A stretch of 64,000 bases of DNA from Xiphias gladius (GCF_016859285.1 NC_053414.1:770517-834516), one strand, 5' to 3'; positions 23,818 to 35,105 are shown, numbered from the stretch's first letter. Made by a program: numbers and translations. The notes: generated from the letters alone by a model not told the origin.

Positions 23818-26310
23818 CGACGGCGGACTCCGGCGGACGACGGCGGACTCCGGCGGTCGAAGCCCGCGGACTCCGGCGGACGACGGCGGACTCCGGCGGA
23901 CGACGGCGGACTCCGGCGGACGACGGCGGACTCCGGCGGACGACGGCGGACTCCGGCGGACGACGGCGGACTCCGGCGGACGACGGCGGACTCCGGCGGA
24001 CGACGGCGGACTCCGGCGGACGACGGCGGACTCCGGCGGACGACGGCGGACTCCGGCGGACGACGGCGGACTCCGGCGGACGACGGCGGACTCCGGCGGA
24101 CGACGGCGGACTCCGGCGGACGACGGCGGACTCCGGCGGACGACGGCGGACTCCGGCGGACGACGGCGGACTCCGGCGGACGACGGCGGACTCCGGCGGA
24201 CGACGGCGGACTCCGGCGGACGACGGCGGACTCCGGCGGACGACGGCGGACTCCGGCGGACGACGGCGGACTCCGGCGGACGACGGCGGACTCCGGCGGA
24301 CGACGGCGGACTCCGGCGGACGACGGCGGACTCCGGCGGACGACGGCGGACTCCGGCGGACGACGGCGGACTCCGGCGGACGACGGCGGACTCCGGCGGA
24401 CGACGGCGGACTCCGGCGGACGACGGCGGACTCCGGCGGACGACGGCGGACTCCGGCGGACGACGGCGGACTCCGGCGGACGACGGCGGACTCCGGCGGA
24501 CGACGGCGGACTCCGGCGGACGACGGCGGACTCCGGCGGACGACGGCGGACTCCGGCGGACGACGGCGGACTCCGGCGGACGACGGCGGACTCCGGCGGA
24601 CGACGGCGGACTCCGGCGGACGACGGCGGACTCCGGCGGACGACGGCGGACTCCGGCGGACGACGGCGGACTCCGGCGGACGACGGCGGACTCCGGCGGA
24701 CGACGGCGGACTCCGGCGGACGACGGCGGACTCCGGCGGACGACGGCGGACTCCGGCGGACGACGGCGGACTCCGGCGGACGACGGCGGACTCCGGCGGA
24801 CGACGGCGGACTCCGGCGGACGACGGCGGACTCCGGCGGACGACGGCGGACTCCGGCGGACGACGGCGGACTCCGGCGGACGACGGCGGACTCCGGCGGA
24901 CGACGGCGGACTCCGGCGGACGACGGCGGACTCCGGCGGACGACGGCGGACTCCGGCGGACGACGGCGGACTCCGGCGGACGACGGCGGACTCCGGCGGA
25001 CGACGGCGGACTCCGGCGGACGACGGCGGACTCCGGCGGACGACGGCGGACTCCGGCGGACGACGGCGGACTCCGGCGGACGACGGCGGACTCCGGCGGA
25101 CGACGGCGGACTCCGGCGGACGACGGCGGACTCCGGCGGACGACGGCGGACTCCGGCGGACGACGGCGGACTCCGGCGGACGACGGCGGACTCCGGCGGA
25201 CGACGGCGGACTCCGGCGGACGACGGCGGACTCCGGCGGACGACGGCGGACTCCGGCGGACGACGGCGGACTCCGGCGGACGACGGCGGACTCCGGCGGA
25301 CGACGGCGGACTCCGGCGGACGACGGCGGACTCCGGCGGACGACGGCGGACTCCGGCGGACGACGGCGGACTCCGGCGGACGACGGCGGACTCCGGCGGA
25401 CGACGGCGGACTCCGGCGGACGACGGCGGACTCCGGCGGACGACGGCGGACTCCGGCGGACGACGGCGGACTCCGGCGGACGACGGCGGACTCCGGCGGA
25501 CGACGGCGGACTCCGGCGGACGACGGCGGACTCCGGCGGACGACGGCGGACTCCGGCGGACGACGGCGGACTCCGGCGGACGACGGCGGACTCCGGCGGA
25601 CGACGGCGGACTCCGGCGGACGACGGCGGACTCCGGCGGACGACGGCGGACTCCGGCGGACGACGGCGGACTCCGGCGGACGACGGCGGACTCCGGCGGA
25701 CGACGGCGGACTCCGGCGGACGACGGCGGACTCCGGCGGACGACGGCGGACTCCGGCGGACGACGGCGGACTCCGGCGGACGACGGCGGACTCCGGCGGA
25801 CGACGGCGGACTCCGGCGGACGACGGCGGACTCCGGCGGACGACGGCGGACTCCGGCGGACGACGGCGGACTCCGGCGGACGACGGCGGACTCCGGCGGA
25901 CGACGGCGGACTCCGGCGGACGACGGCGGACTCCGGCGGACGACGGCGGACTCCGGCGGACGACGGCGGACTCCGGCGGACGACGGCGGACTCCGGCGGA
26001 CGACGGCGGACTCCGGCGGACGACGGCGGACTCCGGCGGACGACGGCGGACTCCGGCGGACGACGGCGGACTCCGGCGGACGACGGCGGACTCCGGCGGA
26101 CGACGGCGGACTCCGGCGGACGACGGCGGACTCCGGCGGACGACGGCGGACTCCGGCGGACGACGGCGGACTCCGGCGGACGACGGCGGACTCCGGCGGA
26201 CGACGGCGGACTCCGGCGGACGACGGCGGACTCCGGCGGACGACGGCGGACTCCGGCGGACGACGGCGGACTCCGGCGGACGACGGCGGACTCCGGCGGA
26301 CGACGGCGGA
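23818..26310. repeat. 2.5-kb CpG-rich satellite, 20-bp unit
   Basis: The unit CGACGGCGGACTCCGGCGGA is repeated about 124 times. It is imperfect only at the left edge: one A-to-T change at 23857 and a 23-bp variant unit at 23858-23880. From 23881 to 26310 it is perfect (121.5 units). Each unit is 80% GC, holds five CpGs and is itself two similar 10-bp halves (8 of 10 identical). Twenty is not divisible by three and the unit has no stop codon on either strand, so every frame stays open across the array. The 925-967-residue open frames here are therefore artefacts, not genes. The true copy number in the genome may differ from the assembly. Confidence 0.98.
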
Positions 26311-26551
26311 TGGATGGATGGATTGGTGGGTGGATGGGTGGGTGGATTGGTGGGTGGAAGGATGGTTGGGTGGGTGGAAGGATGGTTGGGTGGGTGGGTG
26401 GATGGATGGATGGATGGATGGATGGATGGATGGATGGATGGATTGGTGGGTGGGTGGGTGGGTGGGTGGATCGATGGATGGATCGGTGGGTGGATTGGTG
26501 GGTGGAAGGATAGTTGGGTGGGTGGGTGGATGGATGGATGGGTGGGTGGAT
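26311..26551. repeat. GGAT/GGGT tetranucleotide tract with G-quadruplex motif
   Basis: A 240-bp mix of TGGA and TGGG repeats fused directly to the end of the 20-bp satellite. It includes five GGG tracts separated by single Ts at 26448-26466, a very strong quadruplex-forming pattern on the plus strand. Confidence 0.95.
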
Positions 26552-27939
26552 AATCTTTTTTTATTCTTTTCATTTAGACATAAATATCTTTTATCCAAAA
26601 AGTGTGTGTGTGATATATTATTTAGTTGCACAGTTTGAATTAATGGCCTAAGTAATTACATGTGGAAATAACCTTGTGTGGCTCTTCCCAAATGGTGGTT
26701 TTTAGAGTGACCAGCAGAGGTCCCCCCTTGACGGACTACTGTTCCCCTGCCTCTGTAAAATCAGCTGCTGGCAATTTTTTCTCATATTACATGATTGGGC
26801 CTAGCCATCAGATGAGACACATCTAACGTTACAATGGCGTAATTCTAACAAAGAGTGCTCCAGCAAAATGCTAACTAACGTTGGACTGTTTCTTTGCTAC
26901 CAACAAGAACTGTAAGGTAAGAAATATAAAATTTTACCATTCTTGTATTTCTTGTAAAAATATTGGTGTAACTACGTTTCTGGTCTTGCAGCTTGGGTTG
27001 TGGTCTTCTGGTGAAGAGCAAGCTTCTATAAAATGCTCTTTGGCCAAGTGGTGAGAGCTGGCATCTGATAGTAGCACTAAAGATGTTACTGTAATGTAGC
27101 CTTTACAATGATAAAGATGATCGTGAAGAGACGGTAGGGTTGACTTGAAGCTGTCTGTTCTTACAGTGTCACCAACTGCCAGTCACACACAACCTGCAGT
27201 GCATCTAAATATTATCTGGACCGTGATAAGGAGTAGGCTTGCTAGGAAGAAAAATTCTGAATGTTTACTGAAAAGTGGTGAGAAGATGAAGACTTTGGAA
27301 AGTTGTTAATTTTCACACTATTTTGCGTTTATTCTATTTAGATTTGATAAGGGAAGACTGTTCCTCGTGCTCCTAACCAGAAACACAATAAGTTCATATT
27401 TTGACATTCTAGCTCATCTTCACCTTTAAGGAGTCCAGATTGAGTTCTTTGCTGCAGAAGTCATAAAGACACTTAGTAAAATACTATAACATTACATATA
27501 GTAAGATTAACAAAGACTGGGCCAACATGATGTTAACTAACGATGGACAGCTTGTCATTGAGGTACAATTTCAGCAATTTCAGGAGAAGTGTAAGGTAAG
27601 AAAATTGTATTTATACTGTAATTATTGCGTAAAATACTGCTGTTTTGTTGCTGGTTTATGGCTTTTGTTGTGGTTTTGTTGTGAACAGAGAGCTCCATTG
27701 AAGTGCACTTACTCCATCTTCCACTCCAAGTTGAATTGAAATTAAAAATAGTTTTTGCTAAAATATCAGTATATAGGTCCTTGTACCCACCCACAAAACA
27801 TATGTTGAGATATCGCTTTAATTACTGCAGACAATCCAGCTGTTAACCAGCTGGAGGCCAGTGTTGTTAGCCATTGCTTAGTCTCATCTTTGGTTCAAGC
27901 ACTGGCTATATTAGTCTGTGTTATAATTTGAATCACGAA
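26552..27939. other. Spacer, no gene recognised
   Basis: AT-rich DNA without recognisable coding sequence. It may include the decayed left part of the Tc1-like element whose transposase remnant starts near 27940. No left inverted repeat was found. Confidence 0.5.
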
Positions 27940-28540
27940 AAGACTTTAACGATTGATAAAGTCAAATTATCTGTTGCTTGAACCAGAATGAAGGGAAGAG
28001 AAGAGTATGGAGAAGGAAACGAACGGCTCATGATCCAAAGCCACCACATCATCTGTCAGACAGAGGCAGTGTTATGGCCTGGGCCTGTTTGGCTGCCAGT
28101 GGAACTGGGTCACCGGTGTTTATTGATGATGTGGCTGCTGATGGAAGTAGCAGGATGAATTCTGAAGAGTATAGTTTTATACTATCTGCTCAGATTCAGC
28201 CAAATGCTGCAAAACTGATTGGACGGTGCTTCAGAGACCAGATGGATAATGACCCAAAACATACTGAGAAAGGAACACAGGACATTCTTAAGGCAAAATA
28301 TATTCTTCAATGACCAAGTCAGTCACCTGACATCAACCCAACTGAGCTTGCTTTCACTTCCTGGAGACAAAACTGAGGGCAGAAAGACCCACAAACAAGC
28401 ATTAACTGAAGGTAGCTGCAGTAAAGGCCTGGCAAAGCATCTCAAGGGAGGAAACTCAGCATTTGGTGATGTCCATGGGGTCCAGACTTCAGCCAGTCAT
28501 TGACTGCAAAGGGTTTTCATTAAAGTATTAAAAATAATCC
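27940..28540 (+). pseudogene. Tc1/mariner-type transposase pseudogene (C-terminal part)
   Basis: The reading frame from about 27978 encodes the middle and catalytic end of a fish Tc1-type transposase. Recognisable blocks are RRVWRRKRTAHDP, SVMAWACLAASGTGSPVFID and DNDPKHTEKGTQ (containing the second catalytic Asp). After a stop at 28311-28313 come PSQSPDINPTELA (the QSPDLNPIE block, with the third acidic position) and further degraded pieces to 28530. The N-terminal DNA-binding region is missing or unrecognisable. It is dead because of stops and truncation. It belongs to a different Tc1 family from the elements at 36.7 and 59.0 kb. Confidence 0.88.
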
Positions 28541-28756
28541 TGACATTTATAATTATTTTGGATTGTTCAGTTAGTTTTGAGCCTCTGAAAATGAGGGACT
28601 ATGTATAAAAATGGCTGTAATTTCTAAACGGTTAATGCAATATTTTTGTTAAACCCCTTGAATTAAAGCTGAAAGTTTAAACTTCAGTCACATCTTGATG
28701 TCTATGTTTCAAATCCATTGTGGTGGTGTACAGAGGCAGAATTATGAAAACTCTGT

Positions 28757-28793
28757 CACTGTCCAAATACTTATGGAACCAACTGTATATGAT
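28757..28793 (+). repeat. Likely right inverted-repeat end of the Tc1-like element
   Basis: GTCCAAATACTTATGGAACC followed by AACTGTA resembles the outer end of fish Tc1 elements and lies about 250 bp past the transposase remnant. No matching left end was found. Confidence 0.5.
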
Positions 28794-28799
28794 AAACAT

Positions 28800-29890
28800 G
28801 TTCAGTCTTTTGTAGTTGTAGTGGCTAAGCCTGAACTTAAAGCCACTGAGGGGCTGCATTGACAGGCTAATTAATTGACGTGTTAGCTGTAGCACAGCTG
28901 CAGTGTCTAGTGAAATAACAGAGTCCAACTTCTGCTTCGTGCCTTTGATATGATATTTTTTGCCCATTGCATCTGTAGGTCTCAATACAGCCAAACATTT
29001 CACCAATGCCTCAGAGTGGTGGCTTGGCGGTAAAAGTTGTCAGTTCTCCTCTGTCTAGCGACACCTGTACCTGAGTGAAAGTTCCTACCCATATATCAAA
29101 TGACCACCTGTACCTGTGTCACAGTGGTGACACCTATCTGACCAGTTTGCTTTCCTACATACACTTAATTCTGGAAATAGCTCCTACAGCTGTTATTTGT
29201 TTTGTGTTGAGTTTGAATATGGTAGACTTTATTATAACATCCTGCTGAAGTTTAACAGTGGTTGTGTTTACATTACAAGCCTTAACACTCAATTCCGATT
29301 GTTATTATTATTACTATTTTTTTTTTTTTTTACTCACATCCGATCTGACTGCGTTGATGGTTCACATTCATGTTTACAAGTGAAATGTATCTGGTTCAGG
29401 TGTGGACACCGTTGAGGTTCTAAACTGCCATGTATGTGCAGATTTAAAATGTAAGCATGTCCTCATACGGCATTCCTTAGAATGTGAGCTGCAGGACTAC
29501 AAGAATAACAATAACGTCTTTTGTGCAACAGTCGCATCAGAAACACTCATGACATCGTGGAGGAGATAGCTGTTTCTAGCATACATGTCCAGGATTATTT
29601 GTTGTGGAGGTGAGCAGACAATACACTGAATGATGATGACAGGCAATATGTGCATGTACAGAGGAAAAAAAAAAAAAACATGAATTCCAATCTTACTGTT
29701 CTGACAGTGAATGCATAGCTAGATCAGATATGAATCAAAACTACGACCAAATATGCAAATATGTAAAGAATCAGATTTGATTAATTCACACTTAAATGAC
29801 AAAATAAGATCCGAGTCACTCAGAGGCAAAAAAAAAATTGGATTTAGGCCACCTCAGCATGTATTGTGGAAAGAGGCGGTGCATGAATCC
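28800..29890. other. Spacer at the edge of the V cluster, no gene recognised
   Basis: AT-rich DNA with poly-T (about 29318-29332) and poly-A tracts. No V segment, J segment or other gene was seen. Confidence 0.55.
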
Positions 29891-29891
29891 A

Positions 29892-29932
29892 TCTAATGGA
29901 TGCTGTGGAGTATTCTGTTGTCAAAGTTCCAT
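29892..29932 (-). pseudogene. Ghost of a deleted F3-type V segment
   Basis: In the intact F3 copies, the flank ending TATTCTGTTGTCTTTGCTCC leads into the RSS, V exon, intron and leader. Here the flank stops at TATTCTGTTGTC and continues at AAAGTTCCAT, the start of the F3 leader with its ATG (minus strand, 29930-29932). About 600 bp including RSS and V exon are gone. The short word AAAG occurs at both parental breakpoints. The F1 pseudogene that normally follows F3 still follows here. Confidence 0.85.
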
Positions 29933-30191
29933 CTCTACAACAAGGTTTAAATCAGCAGGAGAAACTAGCTGATGTTCAACATTCAGTCTGAGAATTGTTC
30001 TCTTCACAGCAGCAGTTATTATTGACAGAATGGTTGAACGCAGTGCAGCAGTAGTGCACCGCCTACTGGATAATGTCGCCCTCTAGTGGAGGTAAAAAGC
30101 TGCGTTCCACCGTGGAAAAAAGGCTTCCAGCAGCTTGTCAGTGTGTCAGCTTGTGTTTTTGTACAGAGACTGTGGGTTTGCTGTCACTGTG

Positions 30192-30632
30192 GGCTTCACA
30201 GCAGAGTCAGTCACTGCAGCAGAGGAGATGTTCATGTTGATTTGGTTTTTCTCCACTTTAATCTTCAGTCCAGGGACTGAAGCAGTTCCCACTGTTCCTC
30301 AAGCAGAGTGAGAGATGAGGAATTCTGGTGGTTTTCCTGGATATTGTCGATACCAGAAGAAATAATCACTGGCAGTTGCTTCTTTGGAGTATGTGTAGGA
30401 CAGAGTAACAGTGCTGCCTTCTGAACTGAACTCTTCATTGTTGACTGGAGTCAGATCTTCACAATTGATGCCTGAAGGAAAAATAACTGTTATTTGATGA
30501 TGTAAAAGTCTCAGTGAACAGTTCACATTCAGATGTTGATGGAATAAACTTTTGTTGTGTTGCATAATCTAACATACCTGTTCGAGTGGAGAGAAACAGT
30601 AGAGAAAATCCAGAATAATGCAATGACAGCGT
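30192..30632 (-). pseudogene. TRAV: TCR alpha/delta V pseudogene, family F1 (copy 1)
   Basis: The leader exon is at 30578-30632, a 106-bp intron follows, and the V exon is 30192-30471. It is broken in four ways. The leader start codon is ACG instead of ATG (30630-30632). The first framework Cys is Tyr (LSYTYS). A TGA stop (30299-30301) follows EFLISHSA. The codons for the conserved YYCAL before the RSS are deleted, so the exon jumps from TDSAV to the heptamer. FFWYRQYPGKPPEFLI is intact. The RSS persists: nonamer-like TGTTTTTGT at 30154-30162, 22-bp spacer, heptamer CACTGTG at 30185-30191 (plus-strand reading). Confidence 0.93.
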
Positions 30633-30639
30633 GTTGAAT

Positions 30640-31930
30640 ACAGGTAACGTTTCCTGTTTGTGTATTGAACTCTGCTGAATCTGGAAGTTCCTCTCTCTTC
30701 TAACAGCTCAGCTCCTCCCTGAATCTCTCCGTCTCCTCTTAGATCTGTATTTTCACTTCTCTCTGTTACACTTCCTCCTGGTTAACAGACTGGTAGCAGC
30801 ATTTTGTTCAAGGTTTTGGTGATTTCTTTATAGTGGGATTTATAAGACGGTAGTGGGATTTATTTAAAGGATAGATCACCTTTTCAGATTATTTTCCATC
30901 ATCACCGTGCAATTTAAGTCAGCTGATAATGAACCACATGAATTATTATTTCCAGACCACGAGTTTAGCATCAGAAGTCAGCTGAGTAAGATTTAATTTC
31001 AACTTGTTTAGGAATTTGAGGGGTGAGTAAAAGGATCTTATGTTCATTAATCAACACTAGTCCAGTACAGTGTTACCATCTTTGGTCATGGAGAGACTTA
31101 AGCCTTGCTCTTCTGTTTACATTACATGTTACATAAGACACAGACTATCTGTTGGAGCTGAATCTGGGCTTAAGTTGAATTCTTCTTTAAAAGTGACATT
31201 TAAATGATAAACCCACTTACTTTTCTCATTTTCTATTACAAGGATCTTAGATCTAGAGCTATGCAATTGCAGAAAGGTCTTGAACTCCAGCACATAACAT
31301 GAAATCAACCAACTTCCATAATTACTCTGTTTTAAACAAATATAGATTGATCGTCACATATTGTCAGCAAAAAAAGAAAAAGGAAACTGATGTAGTGTGT
31401 AAGGATCCAAAAGCAACATGTCCATAAAAAATAAGAGGACCTAGGACTTAACCCTGTGGTACACCACAGGATATCACAGCCTAAAAGGACAACGGAGAAA
31501 TCTATTTTTATTCATATGCGATTAAGAGAAATCAAAACCCAAATCTGTGATGCCAACCAGTTTATAGAGACAGTGGACTCACACTGTGATCTGTCAACAT
31601 AGGAATGAAGTATAACATAAAATATATTGACCCCCAGTTGCATATGATTACTGTTATCAGTGTTTTTGATATATTGATTATTTTTATATCAAATATGTTG
31701 TTTTCAGTATTAAAAGTGTTTCACATGTGGGCAATTGTCAATAAAGGAGAGAGAAACTCACAGAAAATATTCTCCCTACACAGGTGAATTTGAGCTCTAT
31801 TAGATGTCAGAGTATTAACTGTTACACTCAGTTATTAATAATAAGCCACAAAACATTATTATCATCAGAGTTTATATCGTACGAAACAAGTTTTTTATCT
31901 TTAATTTTTCATTTTCTGTTGTTTTTATCA
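30640..31930. other. Intergenic DNA between V segments
   Basis: AT-rich, with a repeat word (GAGGACCTAGGACTTAACCC, then TGTGGTACACCAC) at about 31434-31470 that recurs near 36150, 42175, 45010 and 58510. The stretch 31770-31960 is the same flank seen at 42825-43000. No gene was recognised. Confidence 0.6.
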
Positions 31931-31980
31931 CCAGTACATAGAATCTAGACTGGATCATAAGAATCCACTGAAGTTTAATG

Positions 31981-32164
31981 TCACATCTCTTTTTGGTTGC
32001 AGCACGTTGTCTTTTTGTGCTCTGCATTCTGTAAAACACCAACAAACGGTATCAGTGTGCTGTCAGAGAATCGTCTCAGTGTTGGATCGATATCAGAGAA
32101 ACTGAGTTGTGTTCATACCAAGGCACATAGCAGCCAGCAGCACTGAGATGAGCAGAGGCGTCAT
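31981..32164 (-). pseudogene. TRAV: V remnant, family F4 (leader plus 48 bp of V exon)
   Basis: The leader exon 32119-32164 is intact (MTPLLISVLLAAMCL) with a GT donor, and the V exon acceptor is present. Only 48 bases of V exon (31981-32028) survive before the sequence breaks into the downstream flank at 31980. Compared with the 46.4-kb copy, about 355 bp are missing: nearly the whole V exon, the RSS and some flank. It cannot rearrange. Confidence 0.9.
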
Positions 32165-33097
32165 ATCTGCAGTGTTGAGTCGCTGTGAGCTACAGCAAGT
32201 ATAACGAAGGCTGTGAAGTCTCTGTTTAGTCTTCATCAACACTAAGTTGGTGGACTAGAAGGAGCCTGATCACAGTGACAGGGCTCATTCACAGCCCTCT
32301 GTTACCCCCCCTACTGACAACTTTACACTCAACACAGTTTTGTACCGCTCTGCTTTCCTACCTTAACTTGTCTTGTATGAAGTCATCATTGGAAATTTGA
32401 GGTGACACGTTTCCTCTTTTACAAATAGCGCTTGACTAATTGTTGTGAACCTGCTACGCCCCCTTTAATATCTTTTATCAGAAAGATCACAGGTAAACTG
32501 AGGGTTAATATTTGATCATCATGTGACTTTTTATGTTCTTTTCAGAGTGTTTTTTCTCTTGAGGATGATTTGCCAGTTTAGTATCTGTTGGTCAAATACA
32601 AAGATGGCGGAGTTGTTGTGGAAGCTTAAATCAGCCAATGTTGAAACTTGGTAAAAACTTGAGCTGTTAAAGTTTGATTCTGCTGAGTTTTTCCTTCGAT
32701 TTCAATGTCTGTAAAAATAAAGTACTGATAATTTCAGAGTTTTATTAGTTAATGCTTTAGTGTTTATTTGGGATGTAGCTCTACATGTTGCCAAGGACAG
32801 TGAACAATGGAAGCAGCTCATCGTGGCCTAATGACCCGCAGTGTATGAAGAGGATTAAGTGAGGACGTCATTGTCCATTTATTTGTTTTCCTGGTGTCTC
32901 GTGTTTGAAGCACCATCCAGTTGGTTCTTCATTGATGTGGATTTGCTGCTCATGTGAATCCTACCACACTGTTTCACTAGCAGCTGTCACCACAGTGACT
33001 CTGAGAAAACAGGAATTAGCAGACTCCATCTGATATGAAGCTGTGGGTTGAATACCACTTCCCTCCTCTTTGAAGAGTAGTCAGATATCTGTGTTCA

Positions 33098-33136
33098 GGT
33101 TTTTGTACAGCCTCTTCTACACTTTGTATCACTGTG
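33098..33136 (-). promoter_or_regulatory. 23-RSS of F2 V segment
   Basis: Minus-strand order is heptamer CACAGTG (33130-33136), 23-bp spacer, perfect nonamer ACAAAAACC (33098-33106). It lies directly after the Cys-Ala-Leu-Glu codons. Confidence 0.95.
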
Positions 33137-33744
33137 TCTCTAGAGCACAGTAGTAGAGGGCTGTGTCTGCCAGGGTTAGTCTGTTTATGGTCAGTTCAGT
33201 TGATGTATCTGTTGTTTGGGATTCGTATCGATTGTTAGGAATATATTCCTGATCTCTCCCTGATTTTGCTTCTTTCCAGAGTATAAACTGAGGTGCCTGA
33301 AGGTCAGAATGATGTCTGTACCAGTAAAGATAAACATAAGTATAGGTTGTCTTATAGACACAACTGAGTTTGACAGATTCTCCTTCTCCTCCACTGACTT
33401 CATCTCTTACAGGAGAGATTGTGTCTCCAGCTATTAGTCCTGGAAAAAGTAGAGAAAATGAAGCCATGAGACTGACATTGTCCATGAGGCTGAGAGGAGA
33501 AGACAGTGGAAAATGTCACTGTACAGTTTTACTCTGTGGACAGAAACAACTCAACTGTAGCTGAGATCGTAACTGGATTATACAAAACTTCATGACAAAG
33601 ACAGATTATGGTGCGTTTCCGACCATGAAGTTTTCTAGAATGGCGACAGGATATCAGGTTAATACATCAGGTTAAATGAGACACTCATTTGTTCCTAAAC
33701 TCACCTATGAAGTGAGATAAAATCAAAAAGAGGTAAAGCAACAT
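33137..33744 (-). CDS. TRAV: TCR alpha/delta variable segment, family F2 (copy 1)
   Basis: A two-exon V segment for the antigen-binding domain of a TCR alpha (or delta) chain. The leader exon 33705-33744 encodes MLLYLFLILSHFI and ends phase 1. After a 265-bp intron, the 303-bp V exon (33137-33439) begins in frame as GLIAGDTISP. It has the framework Cys (SVKLSCVY), the core Trp (WYRHHSDL), the DTALYYC motif and the CAL start of CDR3, with no stop before the RSS. All sites needed for function are present. CDR1 differs from the other F2 copies while the rest is nearly identical. An upstream CCAAT and GC box pair is at 33908-33937. Alpha or delta use cannot be told from the segment. Confidence 0.93.
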
Positions 33745-33907
33745 GTCTTTGGAGTTGTTGAAGCCAAACAGATGAACAATGTTCTTCCACTGCAGTAGAA
33801 TGAAAAAACTAAACAGCCTCTCTGCTGCACAGCCCTTCTCCTCAACATCAAGCTGATTGAGCTTCTAGTTCCTCAAACATTTCTGCTCTGGAGACAGAAA
33901 TGATCTC

Positions 33908-33937
33908 ATTGGTTGAGGTGGACTCCAGTGGGCGGGG
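33908..33937 (-). promoter_or_regulatory. CCAAT box plus GC box upstream of F2 V (copy 1)
   Basis: On the minus strand, a CCCCGCCC GC box (33930-33937) is followed by CCAAT (33908-33912), about 165-190 bases upstream of the leader ATG. The same pair is conserved upstream of the other two F2 genes. A core promoter role is inferred. Confidence 0.5.
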
Positions 33938-34471
33938 CCAGAGATAAACCTTTTTAGAGATTCTCTTCCTCCCAAAGTTCAGTTCAGACAGGTTATTTCA
34001 GCATCCAGAGCAGCTCTCTTGACTTTTCCTCATTCCACATCGTACAGTGAAGTAGAAGACATGAAAATAAATCCCTGTGTACTAATGATTGTGAATGAGT
34101 GAAACTACAATGTAAGAATATAATCTGTGTCATGTAATGTCAAGAGGCGACTGTTCTCTTTTTGATCTTCATTTATACGATATGAAGAAAGTTTTATTAC
34201 CCAGTACTGTACCCAGTAGGTACCAGGTATTTAAATAATGTCTCTGTTCTTGTTTCTATAAATGCTGCCTCATCCACTGAGTTATCATCTCACAAAACCT
34301 CCTTATCATCAGAGTTTCATTGTTTCATGATACAGCAAACACTTCATTTCTCTGCTGCTTTTTTCTTCAGTACATAGAATCTAGACTGGATCATAAGAAA
34401 CCACTGAAGTTTAACGGTGTGTGACTCCCTCTAGTGGATGTTGTGGAATATTCTGTTGTCTTTGCTCCAAA

Positions 34472-34509
34472 GGTTTTTGTACAGAGTTCTGGTGTTTCCT
34501 GTCACTGTG
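34472..34509 (-). promoter_or_regulatory. 23-type RSS of F3 V segment (22-bp spacer)
   Basis: Heptamer CACAGTG (34503-34509), 22-bp spacer and perfect nonamer ACAAAAACC (34472-34480), in minus-strand order. Confidence 0.93.
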
Positions 34510-35105
34510 GGCCTCAAAGCACAGTAGTACACAGCAGAGTCAGTCACCTGAAGCTTCTGGATCTTCAGAGGAACTGATGTCTTGTTGAGTTCAGCATTAA
34601 ATCTGTCTTTTGGGAACTCTTCAGCATTTTTTACTGTTTTTGAGAAACATTTCAACATGAACTTTGGGAAGTCATTTACTTCTTGTTTGTACCAGAACAG
34701 AGTGGGTCCCGTGCCACTGGTCTCAAATGTACAACCGAGTGTAACTGTCTCTCCTTCAGCAGCAATGACATCTCCTGTTGGCTGGATCACTCTGTCTTCT
34801 CCTTTACACTCTGGGGAAGAACAGAACATGCAGAGGAAGAGACGAATCAATGAAGATGATCAATTAAAGGAGAACAATCAGTGGTTTAAACAGTTACCTG
34901 CCCAGAGAGTCAGACACACAAAGTGCTTTAACAAGGTTACAAATGTCGGCAGAAATCATCTGCTCTGATTTTCTGTATAATAATCATTAAAAGCACTGAC
35001 TCTACAGCTCAGTAACATGTTGAAGTGTTTTCAGAGGAAACGTTTTGTTCTTTCCATCTTACCAAAGAAAAGAGCAGCGAGAATAATCCACAGCCAATGT
35101 TCCAT
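34510..35105 (-). CDS. TRAV: TCR alpha/delta variable segment, family F3 (copy 1)
   Basis: The leader exon 35063-35105 encodes [14 protein letters not shown] and ends phase 1. A 252-bp intron leads to V exon 34510-34810, starting ECKGEDRV. The framework is complete: TVTLGCTFE (Cys), LFWYKQE (Trp), [10 protein letters not shown], and [12 protein letters not shown] directly before the heptamer. An open frame that continues as [13 protein letters not shown] is reading through the RSS and is not protein. It is intact and predicted functional. An F1 pseudogene follows 258 bp away, a pairing repeated elsewhere in the cluster. Confidence 0.93.

Noticed and set aside
23694-26638. Five overlapping open frames of 925-967 residues with Arg/Pro/Gly-rich 20-residue repeats
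   Set aside because: They are produced by the 20-bp satellite, which has no stop on either strand. All frames give the same repeat peptide, and there is no start context or domain outside the array.
33440-33485. N-terminal MDNVSLMASFSLLFP in F2 open frames as a signal peptide
   Set aside because: It is intron sequence read through the acceptor. The true leader exon (MLLYLFLILSHFI) lies 265 bp upstream with matching phase and donor.
34431-34509. C-terminal extension [13 protein letters not shown] after CAL in several V open frames
   Set aside because: This is the heptamer, spacer and nonamer of the RSS read in frame; it is removed or lost on V-J joining and is not V protein.
34582-34968. Plus-strand open frames over the V exons (e.g. 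34582-34968, 43196-43477, 49279-49560)
   Set aside because: They are antisense shadows of the minus-strand V exons, with no domain of their own.
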